From the NCBI GenBank assembly GCA_002387735.1, contig DGKJ01000051.1, positions 1-43,209 on the forward strand: a DNA stretch of 43,209 nt, given 5' to 3'. This document shows, piece by piece, positions 16,734 through 24,656 of this stretch (its first letter is position 1; every line of letters begins with the position of its first letter). The notes beneath the pieces were generated by a model, which worked only from the letters and a program-made list of their open reading frames with translations, did no database searches and was not told where the DNA came from. The position numbers were made by a program, and so were the translations under genes. Source of the stretch: Bacteriovoracaceae bacterium UBA4573. GTDB lineage: Bacteria; Bdellovibrionota; UBA1018; UBA923.

Positions 16734-17588
16734 TTAACGCAGTAACGTTCGCAAAGCTGCGTACATGGTTTTAGGTAAATCGTTCATTTTTCGAGCTTCG
16801 AAAAATGAACCATTTCCCAGGCGTACCAGATCTTTTAAAAGTCCCCGCCCTGCCTGATCGCGACCAATTTTCAGTACATTTAGTCTTTTAAACCTTCTGG
16901 CCAAAGAAGTGGGATCTCGGCCCTCGGTGTATTTGCCGTCGGTGATGAGTATTACATTTGCCCGTCTTAACTTCGGTGCGTTTAATACTGCGCTAATTTC
17001 TTCAAGTGCAATTTCAAGGTTGGTAAAACCGCCTGCCGGAAGCTCCAACACCCCTTCGACGATTTTTTCCAACGACATTTTATTCCCGTACTTTTTTATC
17101 CAACGTACCTTGGAGTCAAAACCCATTAATACGAGATGCTCGGACGGTACGCTTAGTGCGACGACCGCTGCGGCTACGGCGAGAAGGGCTATTTTCTCAC
17201 CGGTCATGCTTAAGCTTGCGTCCATTACTAATGCGACCGTTGTATTTTTCTCAAGTGCGGCATCAAAACGCAGACTATTGGCTGCCAGAAGACTTTTGTC
17301 ACCGCTTCCATAGGCGGCCTCTAGGGTTTCACTGAGGTTGAGTTCCCCGTCGACGCCCGCGCTACGCAATTCACTTATATCGATTGTTTTTCGCACCTGG
17401 GGTCGCCACACTGGCCCCACGACTGCCTGAGCTTGAGCAATTACTCCTTGAATAGCTCTAGCTTTAAGCCGCTGCTTTTCTTTGTCTGGAATATGTCCAA
17501 ATTTCTTTAGATCCTGGTACCGAACTGCTACATCCCAAGACGATTTCTGCTCATACCCCGAAATGTCTTCGGGAGAGCCCGCTTGCAA
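16734..17588 (-). CDS. VWA-domain protein, partner of MoxR-type ATPase
   Basis: 284 aa as drawn from a TTG. A helical N-terminal region (about 1-115) is followed by a von Willebrand A domain with a full MIDAS metal site: DASLS (D123, S125, S127), T189 in GGFTN and D217 in ITDGK. No signal peptide, so cytoplasmic. MoxR/VWA pairs (CbbQ/CbbO, NorQ/NorD, CoxD/CoxE) act as enzyme-activating chaperones. Here it follows kamD-kamE-moxR, suggesting action on lysine 5,6-aminomutase. The start is uncertain: no ribosome site precedes the TTG, and the frame is open another 40-odd codons upstream into moxR without any ATG, GTG or TTG. The extra stretch (for example RNTLEIFVAPELL) looks like protein. See the slippery run at 17706. 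Confidence 0.85.
   Translation of the reverse strand: MQAGSPEDISGYEQKSSWDVAVRYQDLKKFGHIPDKEKQRLKARAIQGVIAQAQAVVGPVWRPQVRKTIDISELRSAGVDGELNLSETLEAAYGSGDKSLLAANSLRFDAALEKNTTVALVMDASLSMTGEKIALLAVAAAVVALSVPSEHLVLMGFDSKVRWIKKYGNKMSLEKIVEGVLELPAGGFTNLEIALEEISAVLNAPKLRRANVILITDGKYTEGRDPTSLARRFKRLNVLKIGRDQAGRGLLKDLVRLGNGSFFEARKMNDLPKTMYAALRTLLR
16782..16810. repeat. 13-bp perfect inverted repeat inside the 3' end of the VWA gene
   Basis: GTTCATTTTTCGA-GCT-TCGAAAAATGAAC: 13-bp arms with a 3-base loop. It lies 50 bases past the stop of the convergent GT2 gene and encodes SFFEARKMN in the VWA protein. No T-run follows on either strand, so it is not a standard terminator, but it could block or process transcripts meeting there. 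Confidence 0.55.
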
Positions 17589-17668
17589 TAGCTCGGGAGC
17601 TACAAAGATCTCTAGCGTGTTTCTTTTGTCATCAGGTCGAGACGAATTTACTAGGACTTCATCTATTT

Positions 17669-18637
17669 TTAATGGGTCATTGAAGGATTCAGGGGAATGT
17701 TGGAGTTTTTTTTTAGTTCTTCGAACAGTTCACGCAACACTGTATCGCACTCCACTTCGAATTCTTTTTGATTCTCGGAGGCGCTTAATTCGATCCGCGT
17801 AGGAAAAGCGACTTTTATTGCACTCCATAAATCTTCAGTCGTAATCGATCGAGTTCCAACGAGCCCTCGAAGAACTTTTAAAACCGCTATCGCCGCCCTT
17901 ACAGATGCTCCTCGCTTAATTTTCGGATGGGATCGGGTTAATCGTGTAAGCGCCACAGCCATTTTTACATGACTTTCTAGGTTACCCAAATCAGCAACAG
18001 CATTACGTACGATTTCGCACTCATCTTCGAAACTTTGATAATCTAGATGCACCCACTCCATTCGATCGAGTAGAGCTTCGCTCAGGTGCGCTGTAGCGAC
18101 AAATTCTCTGGGATTTTGTGTGGCAACCACCAAAAAACCGGGCTTGGCTTTAATAGTACCGAGCTGCGGAACATGAAGAATACCCTCATCGATGGCGGGC
18201 AATAGTATGTTTTGCACTGCCTCCGGCATTCGATTGAGTTCATTTATAAATAAAACAGCACCCTTACGCATTGCTTCGACCAAGGGACCAGCGCAGAAGG
18301 TTTTTTCTGAAAAACCCTTCTTCAAAACCAGGTTTGGATCAAACCAGCCAGTAAGTTTCTGTTCGGTGAATCGAGAGTCCCCGTCAATTCGCACAAGATC
18401 GCGATCTAAGAAATGGGCCACCGCCGAAGCTAACACTGTTTTGCCAACTCCTACTGGGCCCTCGATCAAAACATTACGTCCAGCACGCATAGCGCCCAGT
18501 AACAATTTCATTTCGACGTCACGACCAACTATCGCATAGTTCTTCTTAATTTCTTTTACTGCTGCATCTACGTCGATATTTGTTGTCTTTAACCTAGAAC
18601 TGGTTTTGTTTTGTTTGGACGAGGCGCCCTTTTTCAC
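17669..18637 (-). CDS. MoxR-type AAA+ ATPase, candidate KamDE reactivase subunit
   Basis: 322 aa. Walker A GPVGVGKT (60-67), Walker B region VLFINELNR (128-136), sensor 1 in VVATQNP (N175), arginine finger near LSEALLDRME (R192), and a C-terminal helical lid with RGASVRAAIAVLK. The usual Walker B Asp is Asn here (INEL rather than IDEI), while the catalytic Glu is kept. The GTG start overlaps the kamE stop by 4 bases, so it is translated with the B12-dependent aminomutase, and the VWA gene follows. In other systems MoxR-type ATPases with VWA partners remodel metal or cofactor enzymes. The KamB/KamC type of reactivase known near kamDE in clostridia and fusobacteria is not seen here. The reactivase role is inference. 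Confidence 0.88.
   Translation of the reverse strand: MKKGASSKQNKTSSRLKTTNIDVDAAVKEIKKNYAIVGRDVEMKLLLGAMRAGRNVLIEGPVGVGKTVLASAVAHFLDRDLVRIDGDSRFTEQKLTGWFDPNLVLKKGFSEKTFCAGPLVEAMRKGAVLFINELNRMPEAVQNILLPAIDEGILHVPQLGTIKAKPGFLVVATQNPREFVATAHLSEALLDRMEWVHLDYQSFEDECEIVRNAVADLGNLESHVKMAVALTRLTRSHPKIKRGASVRAAIAVLKVLRGLVGTRSITTEDLWSAIKVAFPTRIELSASENQKEFEVECDTVLRELFEELKKNSNIPLNPSMTH
17706..17715 (-). other. A9 slippery run near the 3' end of the MoxR gene
   Basis: On the minus strand the moxR codons read CTA AAA AAA AAC, which contains the heptamer A AAA AAA in the zero frame, a known type of -1 slippage site. A -1 shift here enters the VWA frame, which is then open without a stop all the way through the VWA gene. 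Without a shift MoxR ends 13 codons later. Confidence 0.5.
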
Positions 18638-19404
18638 TTTTTATTCCTTTTTAGTAACTCGTAAATCACATAGCTGGCTACTTCACTCGGAACCGTATTA
18701 ACTCCGAACCCAGCGTCGAATCCACACTCCAATGCTAATTGGTGGGTAACGCGTGGTCCACCGGCAATAAATAAAATTTTATCCCGAAGTCCCATTTTTT
18801 CAGCTTTTTTTATGAGATCTTCCATGTCTTTGATGTGAATATTATGTTGGGTCACTACTTTAGAAACAAGAATTACATCTGCATTCGTTTCGACAGCTTT
18901 TTTTAGGAGATCTTCGTTTAGAACTTGTGCTCCCAAGTTCCGTGCGTCGAGCCATTGGTATCGTTCGAGCCCGTAATCTCCGGCAAAACCTTTCATGTTA
19001 ATTATAGCGTCGATACCTACAGTATGGGCATCATATCCCGTGCAAGCGCCGAGAATAACTAATTTTCGACCAAGCTTCTCTTTAATCAACTCGTCGACTT
19101 CTTTCATCGATAGTTTTGGTGATTCCACTTTAATAACCTTGATAGACGTGAAATCCACAGTGTGAGCTAATTTCCCGTATATTACAAAAAACGAAAACCC
19201 TGGTGCTGCAATTTCCATTGTAGCGATTTTTACTTCAGTAAGTCCCATTTTTCCCGCAAGCTGCGTGGCGGCTTCACGAGCTTCTGGCGAAGCTTCAACG
19301 GGCAATGTAAAGGACACCTGTACGACTCCGTCGTCCATAATATCGCCGTAGGGACGTAATTTTTTCAAATCGGCTTTTTTAATAACGTTGGAATAATCTT
19401 TCAT
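18634..19404 (-). CDS. kamE: Lysine 5,6-aminomutase, beta (cobalamin-binding) subunit
   Basis: 256 aa. With KamD it moves the 6-amino group of beta-lysine (or D-lysine) to C5, using adenosylcobalamin and PLP. The base-off B12 motif is intact in GYDAHTVGID: H127 is the cobalt ligand, equal to H133 of the Clostridium enzyme. The PLP-binding lysine lies 11 residues later in NMKGFAG (K138, equal to K144). The GPRVTHQLALECGFDAGFG end of the Rossmann domain is also present. Length is normal. Overlaps kamD by 4 bases and moxR by 4 bases. Confidence 0.95.
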   Translation of the reverse strand: MKDYSNVIKKADLKKLRPYGDIMDDGVVQVSFTLPVEASPEAREAATQLAGKMGLTEVKIATMEIAAPGFSFFVIYGKLAHTVDFTSIKVIKVESPKLSMKEVDELIKEKLGRKLVILGACTGYDAHTVGIDAIINMKGFAGDYGLERYQWLDARNLGAQVLNEDLLKKAVETNADVILVSKVVTQHNIHIKDMEDLIKKAEKMGLRDKILFIAGGPRVTHQLALECGFDAGFGVNTVPSEVASYVIYELLKRNKK

Positions 19405-20966
19405 AGAAGTTCGAAGAATGGATTAGTATATTCTTTGTCCTTTTGAACAACGCCGTCGAGCCCTTTTCCACCAGTTTCACTCCGCGATACGTTCGCGAAA
19501 GCTCGATCTTCAATGGCCTTGAATAAACCGTCTCGATCAATTTTTCGAAGTAAAACTAACGTGTCATCTAATACTTTGTTAGCCCACTTAGATATTGTGC
19601 CGTCGCGCTTAAAAGTTATTTCTTTACCAAGATCTTTGGCCGCACCGAAAATGTAATTTGCATTTTTGATGCTCATCCATCGATCTTGTAAAAGTGGCGT
19701 GTGCATTGCTTCGGTCGGCATGCCTAAAAGTTGAATCCCTTGATTAGTTAAAACGCCAACAAAGTTAAACATCGCATCCATAAGATGACTAAAGAAAATA
19801 TCTCCTACTTTATGGCGAGTTGGGGGCATAAATTTAATAGGCGATTTTGGAAAAATATCACGCGTCATCTGGGCTCTTGCGATTTCCAATAGAAGTACGT
19901 TCGGGTGCCATGGGTCCATTTCGGCCGCATGTCCTAATCCCATCTGGTCTTCGCGCATGTGAGCATGAAGAGCAAAACGCTCGTTGATAAACTGCGAGGC
20001 CAACACTTGGTGACCATTTTCTACAGCGTCGGCGGTGGTTAGATAATTGTCTTCCCCGGTATGAATTGTAATATCTGAATACGCGATAATCATACGCGAA
20101 AAGTTTTGATCAATTAATGTTCGTTTCATATTAATGTCACGAAACAAAATGCCGTACATCGCGTCGTTAAGTAGAAAATCGAGCCGTTCGATCGCTGCTG
20201 CCGCTGCTATTTCAGACATACATAGACCAGAAGAATAATTGGTCAATCGAATGTAGCGACCAGCTTTTTCTCCGGCCTCATCAAGCGCTTTGCGTATTAT
20301 CTTAAAGTTTTCTTGAGTCGCGTAGGTCCCGCCAAATCCCTCTGTCGTAGCACCTTCGGGCATATAGTCGAGTAAACTTTGAGCAGTAGATCTAATTACG
20401 GCAATGGCATCTGCCCCCGCCTCTACGGCGGCTTTAGCCTGAACTGCGTCTTCGAAAATATTACCGGTCGCAACAATAACGTATTTTAGCGGTGTACCGT
20501 TCCAAGTAGTATCAAACGGATCACCCTGCGACTTACGCAAGTCGGCGCGTTCTTCTCTCTTAGTCTTCAGGCGATTCAGAGCTGCTTTACATAGTTCTTG
20601 GGCTTTTTTCCGAATGTCCGTCAGGCTCGCTCGGTCCAGCTGACTTAGTTTAATTTCCCCTGCGCCAACCTTAAGGGCAAGTTCGTTAGTTTCGAGTCCT
20701 GACGCTAGAAGACCGTTCGCAAACCAATACAACGCGCCCTTGGCAATTACTCGATCGCTGCGGAGCTGATCTACAATTTCGTTCACTAGTGGATAGTTTA
20801 AGCCGTTTTTTTGAATTGCGCCTTCGACTCCTATCAACCTAAGTGCCGCGCGTTCAATACTTACACTGGTATGCACGTCAATGACTGTTTTAACTTTTGC
20901 GACAATTTGATTTGCCAGCTTACGACATTCGATAATGGTCTGTTGATTCAGTTCAAGATGCGCCAT
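19401..20966 (-). CDS. kamD: Lysine 5,6-aminomutase, alpha subunit
   Basis: 521 aa TIM-barrel subunit that holds the PLP and substrate. Recognised from whole-length similarity to the KamD family: the N-terminal helical part (CRKLANQIVAKVKTVIDVHT, SIERAALRLIGVEG), YVIVATGNIFEDAVQAKAAV, GADAIAVIRSTAQSLLDYMPEG, RYIRLTNYSSGLCMSEIA and GHAAEMDPWHPN. Length is usual. Starts 14 bases inside kdd. Lysine 2,3-aminomutase (kamA), which would supply beta-lysine, is not in the window. Confidence 0.95.
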   Translation of the reverse strand: MAHLELNQQTIIECRKLANQIVAKVKTVIDVHTSVSIERAALRLIGVEGAIQKNGLNYPLVNEIVDQLRSDRVIAKGALYWFANGLLASGLETNELALKVGAGEIKLSQLDRASLTDIRKKAQELCKAALNRLKTKREERADLRKSQGDPFDTTWNGTPLKYVIVATGNIFEDAVQAKAAVEAGADAIAVIRSTAQSLLDYMPEGATTEGFGGTYATQENFKIIRKALDEAGEKAGRYIRLTNYSSGLCMSEIAAAAAIERLDFLLNDAMYGILFRDINMKRTLIDQNFSRMIIAYSDITIHTGEDNYLTTADAVENGHQVLASQFINERFALHAHMREDQMGLGHAAEMDPWHPNVLLLEIARAQMTRDIFPKSPIKFMPPTRHKVGDIFFSHLMDAMFNFVGVLTNQGIQLLGMPTEAMHTPLLQDRWMSIKNANYIFGAAKDLGKEITFKRDGTISKWANKVLDDTLVLLRKIDRDGLFKAIEDRAFANVSRSETGGKGLDGVVQKDKEYTNPFFELL

Positions 20967-22020
20967 ACTTAGTCTCGTACATTTTTCTAATTTCAGGCGC
21001 TTGTCTTAATATATTTAGCGCCAAGTCCGCGTGTCCGGGGCGATATCCGTTACCCATAATTAGTTCAACGTCCGCTCCAACACCTTCGGCTCCTAGGGTA
21101 GCTTTCGTAAAGCTGGTCGCCATACTAAAATAATAAGCCACTCCCCCTTGCTTGGAGGCCAACACACACGACATCTCCGTATCAGGAATGTTTGCAACGT
21201 TTATTACTAAATCAGCCATTTTACCGTCAGTCGCTTTATTCACTATTTCGTAAACTGCAAGCGCATCACGGGCATCTACCGCAAATGCATTTTTTACAAA
21301 TGAAAGTGAGCGAATACCGTTTACTGCCTCCGTGCTGTAATCGAGCGCGATCACCTTTCCTTTTGGTCCAACGGCCTTTGCGGCTTCGTACAGACACAAT
21401 ACCCCGGATTTTCCAGCACCACCAATCACCACAACCGTATCGCCGGGTTTGCAAAGTTCAGCGGTCTGAGCGGGCGCACCACATACATCTAAAATTGCTA
21501 ATGCTAAAGACTCAGGAATATCCGATGGTAATTTCGAATAAATACCGGTCGTAAACAAGACTGCGTGGCCCGAAATGTCTACTCGGTCCAAATTCAAATG
21601 AATTTTTTTTATCTTTTCGATGTGCAGCGGCGTCAATGTAAGTGAAACTAAGGTCGCAATTCGGTCGCCCTTTTTTAAATTTCCATCCTTGAATTCGAAC
21701 TTAGGTCCAACGTCAGCCACCGTTCCTATGAGCATTCCACCCGATCCGGTTACTGGATTTTGATGTTTGCCCTGACTGCGGACCAAATTTAAAATATGCG
21801 ATTCCATGCTTGGCAGACTAGAACCACAAACCGACTTAATTTGGTGAAAACTCGCGGAATCGATATTTAACGATTCTACTTCGATTAGAAGTTCATTTTC
21901 ATAAATGGGCAGTGAAGCATCGAGCACCGTTGCCTGCTGTGGCAAAGACCCAACGGGTTCTTTCGAACGGTGGGTACCAAAACAGTTGCCCCCCATTCGA
22001 TACTTCTGAACGGTTCCCAA
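20953..22020 (-). CDS. kdd: L-erythro-3,5-diaminohexanoate dehydrogenase
   Basis: 355 aa. Oxidatively deaminates the KamDE product to 3-keto-5-aminohexanoate, the Kce substrate. The N-terminal FGTHRSKEPVGSLPQQA is the family start signature. A Rossmann loop VVVIGGAGKSGVLCLYEA (about 196-213) binds NAD(P). The C-terminal GNGYRPGHADLALNILRQ fits the family. The start drawn is a TTG with AAGAGG 9 bases before it. An ATG 8 codons later (21996) is equally compatible with homologue length. Three bases after the dehydrogenase gene and overlapping kamD, so a single operon. Confidence 0.92.
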   Translation of the reverse strand: MGTVQKYRMGGNCFGTHRSKEPVGSLPQQATVLDASLPIYENELLIEVESLNIDSASFHQIKSVCGSSLPSMESHILNLVRSQGKHQNPVTGSGGMLIGTVADVGPKFEFKDGNLKKGDRIATLVSLTLTPLHIEKIKKIHLNLDRVDISGHAVLFTTGIYSKLPSDIPESLALAILDVCGAPAQTAELCKPGDTVVVIGGAGKSGVLCLYEAAKAVGPKGKVIALDYSTEAVNGIRSLSFVKNAFAVDARDALAVYEIVNKATDGKMADLVINVANIPDTEMSCVLASKQGGVAYYFSMATSFTKATLGAEGVGADVELIMGNGYRPGHADLALNILRQAPEIRKMYETKYGAS

Positions 22021-22022
22021 AA

Positions 22023-23078
22023 CTAGGACCTCTTTTTCTTAGCGTTCTGAATTCGCTCTTCCGCCATGCGGTCGGCAATACGTTGAGTTGGTTGATTTTC
22101 TTTCTTCGCTCTAACCAAAATATCTTCGATGGTTTTGTAAATACCCCCAACATGATCATAGGCCCGTTCGGCATTGTAGCCGTCGAGTTCGTGGTAGATA
22201 TTCATGAGTCCGCCAGCATTGATGGCATAGTCGGGTGCGTACACGATTCCGCGCCGCATTAATTCCGCACCGTCTTCATCGGTGGCCAATTGGTTGTTAG
22301 CAGCTCCGGCAACTACTTTACACTTCAGTTCGCGAATCGAAAGATTATTGAGAATAGCACCCAGCGCGTTAGGAGAAACAATGTCGCAATCCTGAGCCAA
22401 AATTTCATTAGGTGCTACGATGTCTATTCCGTATTCCTTCTGCGCTCTTGCCACAGCCTGAGGGTCAACGTCGGCACCTACAACTGAGGCGCCCTCTTTA
22501 ACCAAATAACCAATGAGCGAAAAACTAACATAACCCAGTCCTTGAACTGCAATACGTTTACCTTTGAGCGAAGAAGTACCCCAAACGTGTGCGGCACAGG
22601 CTTTCATTCCGTTGTAGGTTCCCCAAGCAGTGAGCGGTGATGGGTCGCCACTTGAACCTGCAACGCCTTCAATCCCCAGTACGTGATTGGTCTCGCGACG
22701 CACCAGTGCCAAGTCGTCACCATTGATGCCCACGTCTTTTGCGGTGATATAGCGACCCTTGAGGGTTTCGACATACTGCCCAAATCTTTTCAAAAGTTCG
22801 GGAGTTTTATCTTTTTTTGGATCACCAATAATGACGGCTTTCGCACCGCCAAGCTTCAAGCCGCTAATCGACGCCTTGTAAGTCATGCCGCGAGAAAGTC
22901 TCAAAACGTCCTCTAAAGCTTGATCTTCAGTCGCGTAGGGATACATTCTGCAGCCGCCGGTGCCGGGCCCAAGGGTTGAATCGTGAATAGCGATAATTGC
23001 TTTTAGGCCCACGTCTTTGTCGTGGCAAAATACAATTTGTTCATATCCATCGTTGCTAATTCGCTCAAAAAGATTCAT
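22023..23078 (-). CDS. Leucine dehydrogenase-type amino-acid dehydrogenase
   Basis: 351 aa member of the Glu/Leu/Phe/Val dehydrogenase family; NAD-dependent oxidative deamination of an amino acid to its 2-oxo acid. GGCRMYPY, the substrate lysines K68 and K80 in GMTYKASISGLKLGGAKAVI, AKDVGINGDDL and the Rossmann loop VQGLGYVS are seen. The LGGGKAVI of most leucine dehydrogenases is LGGAKAVI here. It heads the kdd-kamDE operon, so it may serve the same amino-acid breakdown program, or have drifted to another substrate. Ribosome site GAGGAG lies about 10 bases before the ATG. Confidence 0.85.
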   Translation of the reverse strand: MNLFERISNDGYEQIVFCHDKDVGLKAIIAIHDSTLGPGTGGCRMYPYATEDQALEDVLRLSRGMTYKASISGLKLGGAKAVIIGDPKKDKTPELLKRFGQYVETLKGRYITAKDVGINGDDLALVRRETNHVLGIEGVAGSSGDPSPLTAWGTYNGMKACAAHVWGTSSLKGKRIAVQGLGYVSFSLIGYLVKEGASVVGADVDPQAVARAQKEYGIDIVAPNEILAQDCDIVSPNALGAILNNLSIRELKCKVVAGAANNQLATDEDGAELMRRGIVYAPDYAINAGGLMNIYHELDGYNAERAYDHVGGIYKTIEDILVRAKKENQPTQRIADRMAEERIQNAKKKRS

Positions 23079-23119
23079 CTCGGTATGTCTCCTCTTTCTT
23101 TACTCAAACGTTACGCAGA

Positions 23120-23148
23120 TCTATAGCGCATTTGATATTGACACTCAA
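23120..23148 (-). promoter_or_regulatory. Putative promoter of the dehydrogenase-kdd-kamDE operon
   Basis: On the minus strand TTGAGT (23148-23143), 17 bases, TATAGA (23125-23120), about 40 bases before the dehydrogenase ATG. The -35 shares one base with that of the divergent cspA promoter, so the two polymerases would compete. Confidence 0.5.
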
Positions 23149-23165
23149 CTAACGAGAACGATAAA
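23138..23165 (+). promoter_or_regulatory. Putative cspA promoter
   Basis: Consensus TTGACA (23138-23143), 16 bases, GATAAA (23160-23165). Transcription would start near 23172, leaving a short leader with GGGGGA before the cspA ATG. Confidence 0.55.
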
Positions 23166-23205
23166 CCTACGATATAGATCATTATTTTTAGGGGGATTAC
23201 GTATT

Positions 23206-23412
23206 ATGGCACTTGGATCTGTAAAGTGGTTTAACGACGCTAAAGGCTACGGTTTTATTCAACAGGACGGTAGCGAGCGAGACATTTTTGTTCACTACAC
23301 TGCTATTCACGGGGACGGCTTCAAAACCCTTGCTGAAGGCCAGAAGGTAGAGTTTGAGCTTGTTGAAGGTCCGAAAGGTCCTCAAGCAACCAAAGTTCAA
23401 AAAGTTCAGTAA
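23206..23412 (+). CDS. Cold-shock protein, CspA family
   Basis: 68 aa single-stranded nucleic-acid-binding protein and RNA chaperone. RNP1 (KGYGFIQ) and RNP2 (DIFVHY) are intact, with the usual N-terminal GSVKWFNDAKG. The frame is open far upstream, but the ATG at 23206, preceded by GGGGGA, gives exactly the family length. It has its own promoter and a strong terminator, so it is a single-gene unit. Whether it responds to cold or to growth phase cannot be told. Confidence 0.96.
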   Translation: MALGSVKWFNDAKGYGFIQQDGSERDIFVHYTAIHGDGFKTLAEGQKVEFELVEGPKGPQATKVQKVQ

Positions 23413-23432
23413 ATCACAGCTCTTTGTTCGTA

Positions 23433-23470
23433 ACAAAGCCGCCACCCCACGTGGCGGCTTTGTCTTTTTT
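23433..23470 (+). terminator. Intrinsic terminator of cspA
   Basis: ACAAAGCCGCCAC-CCCAC-GTGGCGGCTTTGT: a perfect 13-bp stem with a 5-base loop (23433-23463), followed by CTTTTTT. A very strong rho-independent terminator. Confidence 0.93.
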
Positions 23471-23475
23471 AAAAC

Positions 23476-24651
23476 TTGAAAAACCCAATTCATTACGCCT
23501 GTCTCGTAGTAATTTTGGCTCTTGCGGCGCTGGTTACGGCGCTTCCTCACTTCGAACTTAAGTCCAATCGGTACATGCCCTTCTATAACTTACAGGCTGA
23601 CGCCTTTTTGCACGGACGAGCGGACCTGGACTTGCCCAAAGACTGGGGCCACGACGTCATTGAGAAAGACGGGAAAAAGTACTTTGCCCTCCCTCCCCTC
23701 AATGCGCTTCTGCTCGTTCCGGCCGTGGCTATATACGGTGTTGCGTTTCCAGAGCGCCTTTTTACGCTCACCCTGCTTGCCCTTTATCTCTTGTTTTTAT
23801 TGAGAATTTTATCCAAAAACTGGCAGTTTCCCACGAAATGGGACCTCCCCCTGTGGCTGGCCTTCCTCGGGCTGGGAACAGACCTGCTCAGCGTTACCGC
23901 AAGAGGAACCGCTTGGTTTAGCGCGGCCATCAGTAGCAGTTTCTTTCTTACCTGTTCGGCTTATTTTTTGTGGAAGGGCACCACCTGGTCACGGTATTTC
24001 TATTCTGTTTTATTGCTGTGCGTCGCCTCCCTGGGGCGCTACCATCTGACGCTTTTGATTCCAGTGTATCTTGCGGTAATCTACTTTAAATCAAACAACA
24101 ATTTTAAGCGAACAGCTGCCGCGGCTGTCCCATTGCTGGGGTACATTTGCGCAATCGCGTTTTGGAATTGGTGGCGCTGGGATTCCCCGCTTAGCTTGAA
24201 TTACCAAAAACACGGCTACGCTACCCACTTTCATGGCCTGGTATCGCAGTACGGCTTTACCAATCCGCTCTATATCTTGGATCACCTGCATCACGGGCTG
24301 TTTGCAGTTCCCGAATTATCCTCGGTTTATCCGTTCTTAAATTTCGATCCGAACGGGAACGGGTTATTTGCTACCGCTCCACTTTTTTTGGTTCTCTTTT
24401 TTTATCGTAAAAAATATCAGACTCAAGACTGGGTGGCGCTAGCGTGTATTGGCATCGTTGCTTCGGTTGTTATGACTCATTTTTCTACTGGATGGAGCCA
24501 ATTTGGGTACCGGTACGTCTTAGACGTATTTCCGTTTCTTCTTTTTCTTACATTAAGAACGGACTTTAAAATTTCATCCCCTCTAGGAATTAGCCTCGTG
24601 GGGATTTCAATTTTTTTCAGAGTAATCGGAACAATCCTTTCAACTTTGTGA
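23476..24651 (+). CDS. Polytopic membrane protein, GT-C/GT39-like
   Basis: 391 aa with about 9-10 membrane helices. An outer loop near residue 45 has HGRADLDLPKDWGHDVI, and the last third has FSTGWSQFGYRYVLDVFPFL, a pattern common in GT-C-like and related glycan membrane proteins. The catalytic acidic pair is not clear. The start drawn is a TTG only 6 bases after the cspA terminator U-run with no ribosome site. A later ATG (23575) would remove the first helix. Expression may depend on readthrough or on a weak promoter inside cspA. It ends 5 bases from convergent astD. Confidence 0.65.
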   Translation: MKNPIHYACLVVILALAALVTALPHFELKSNRYMPFYNLQADAFLHGRADLDLPKDWGHDVIEKDGKKYFALPPLNALLLVPAVAIYGVAFPERLFTLTLLALYLLFLLRILSKNWQFPTKWDLPLWLAFLGLGTDLLSVTARGTAWFSAAISSSFFLTCSAYFLWKGTTWSRYFYSVLLLCVASLGRYHLTLLIPVYLAVIYFKSNNNFKRTAAAAVPLLGYICAIAFWNWWRWDSPLSLNYQKHGYATHFHGLVSQYGFTNPLYILDHLHHGLFAVPELSSVYPFLNFDPNGNGLFATAPLFLVLFFYRKKYQTQDWVALACIGIVASVVMTHFSTGWSQFGYRYVLDVFPFLLFLTLRTDFKISSPLGISLVGISIFFRVIGTILSTL

Positions 24652-24656
24652 ATGGA

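Noticed and set aside
23017..23205. N-terminal extension of the cold-shock protein
   Set aside because: The ATG at 23206 gives the exact family length, and the promoter lies inside the extension.
23522..23803. 93-codon frame inside the membrane protein gene at 23476
   Set aside because: Shadow frame without membrane pattern; the main frame gives a coherent polytopic protein.
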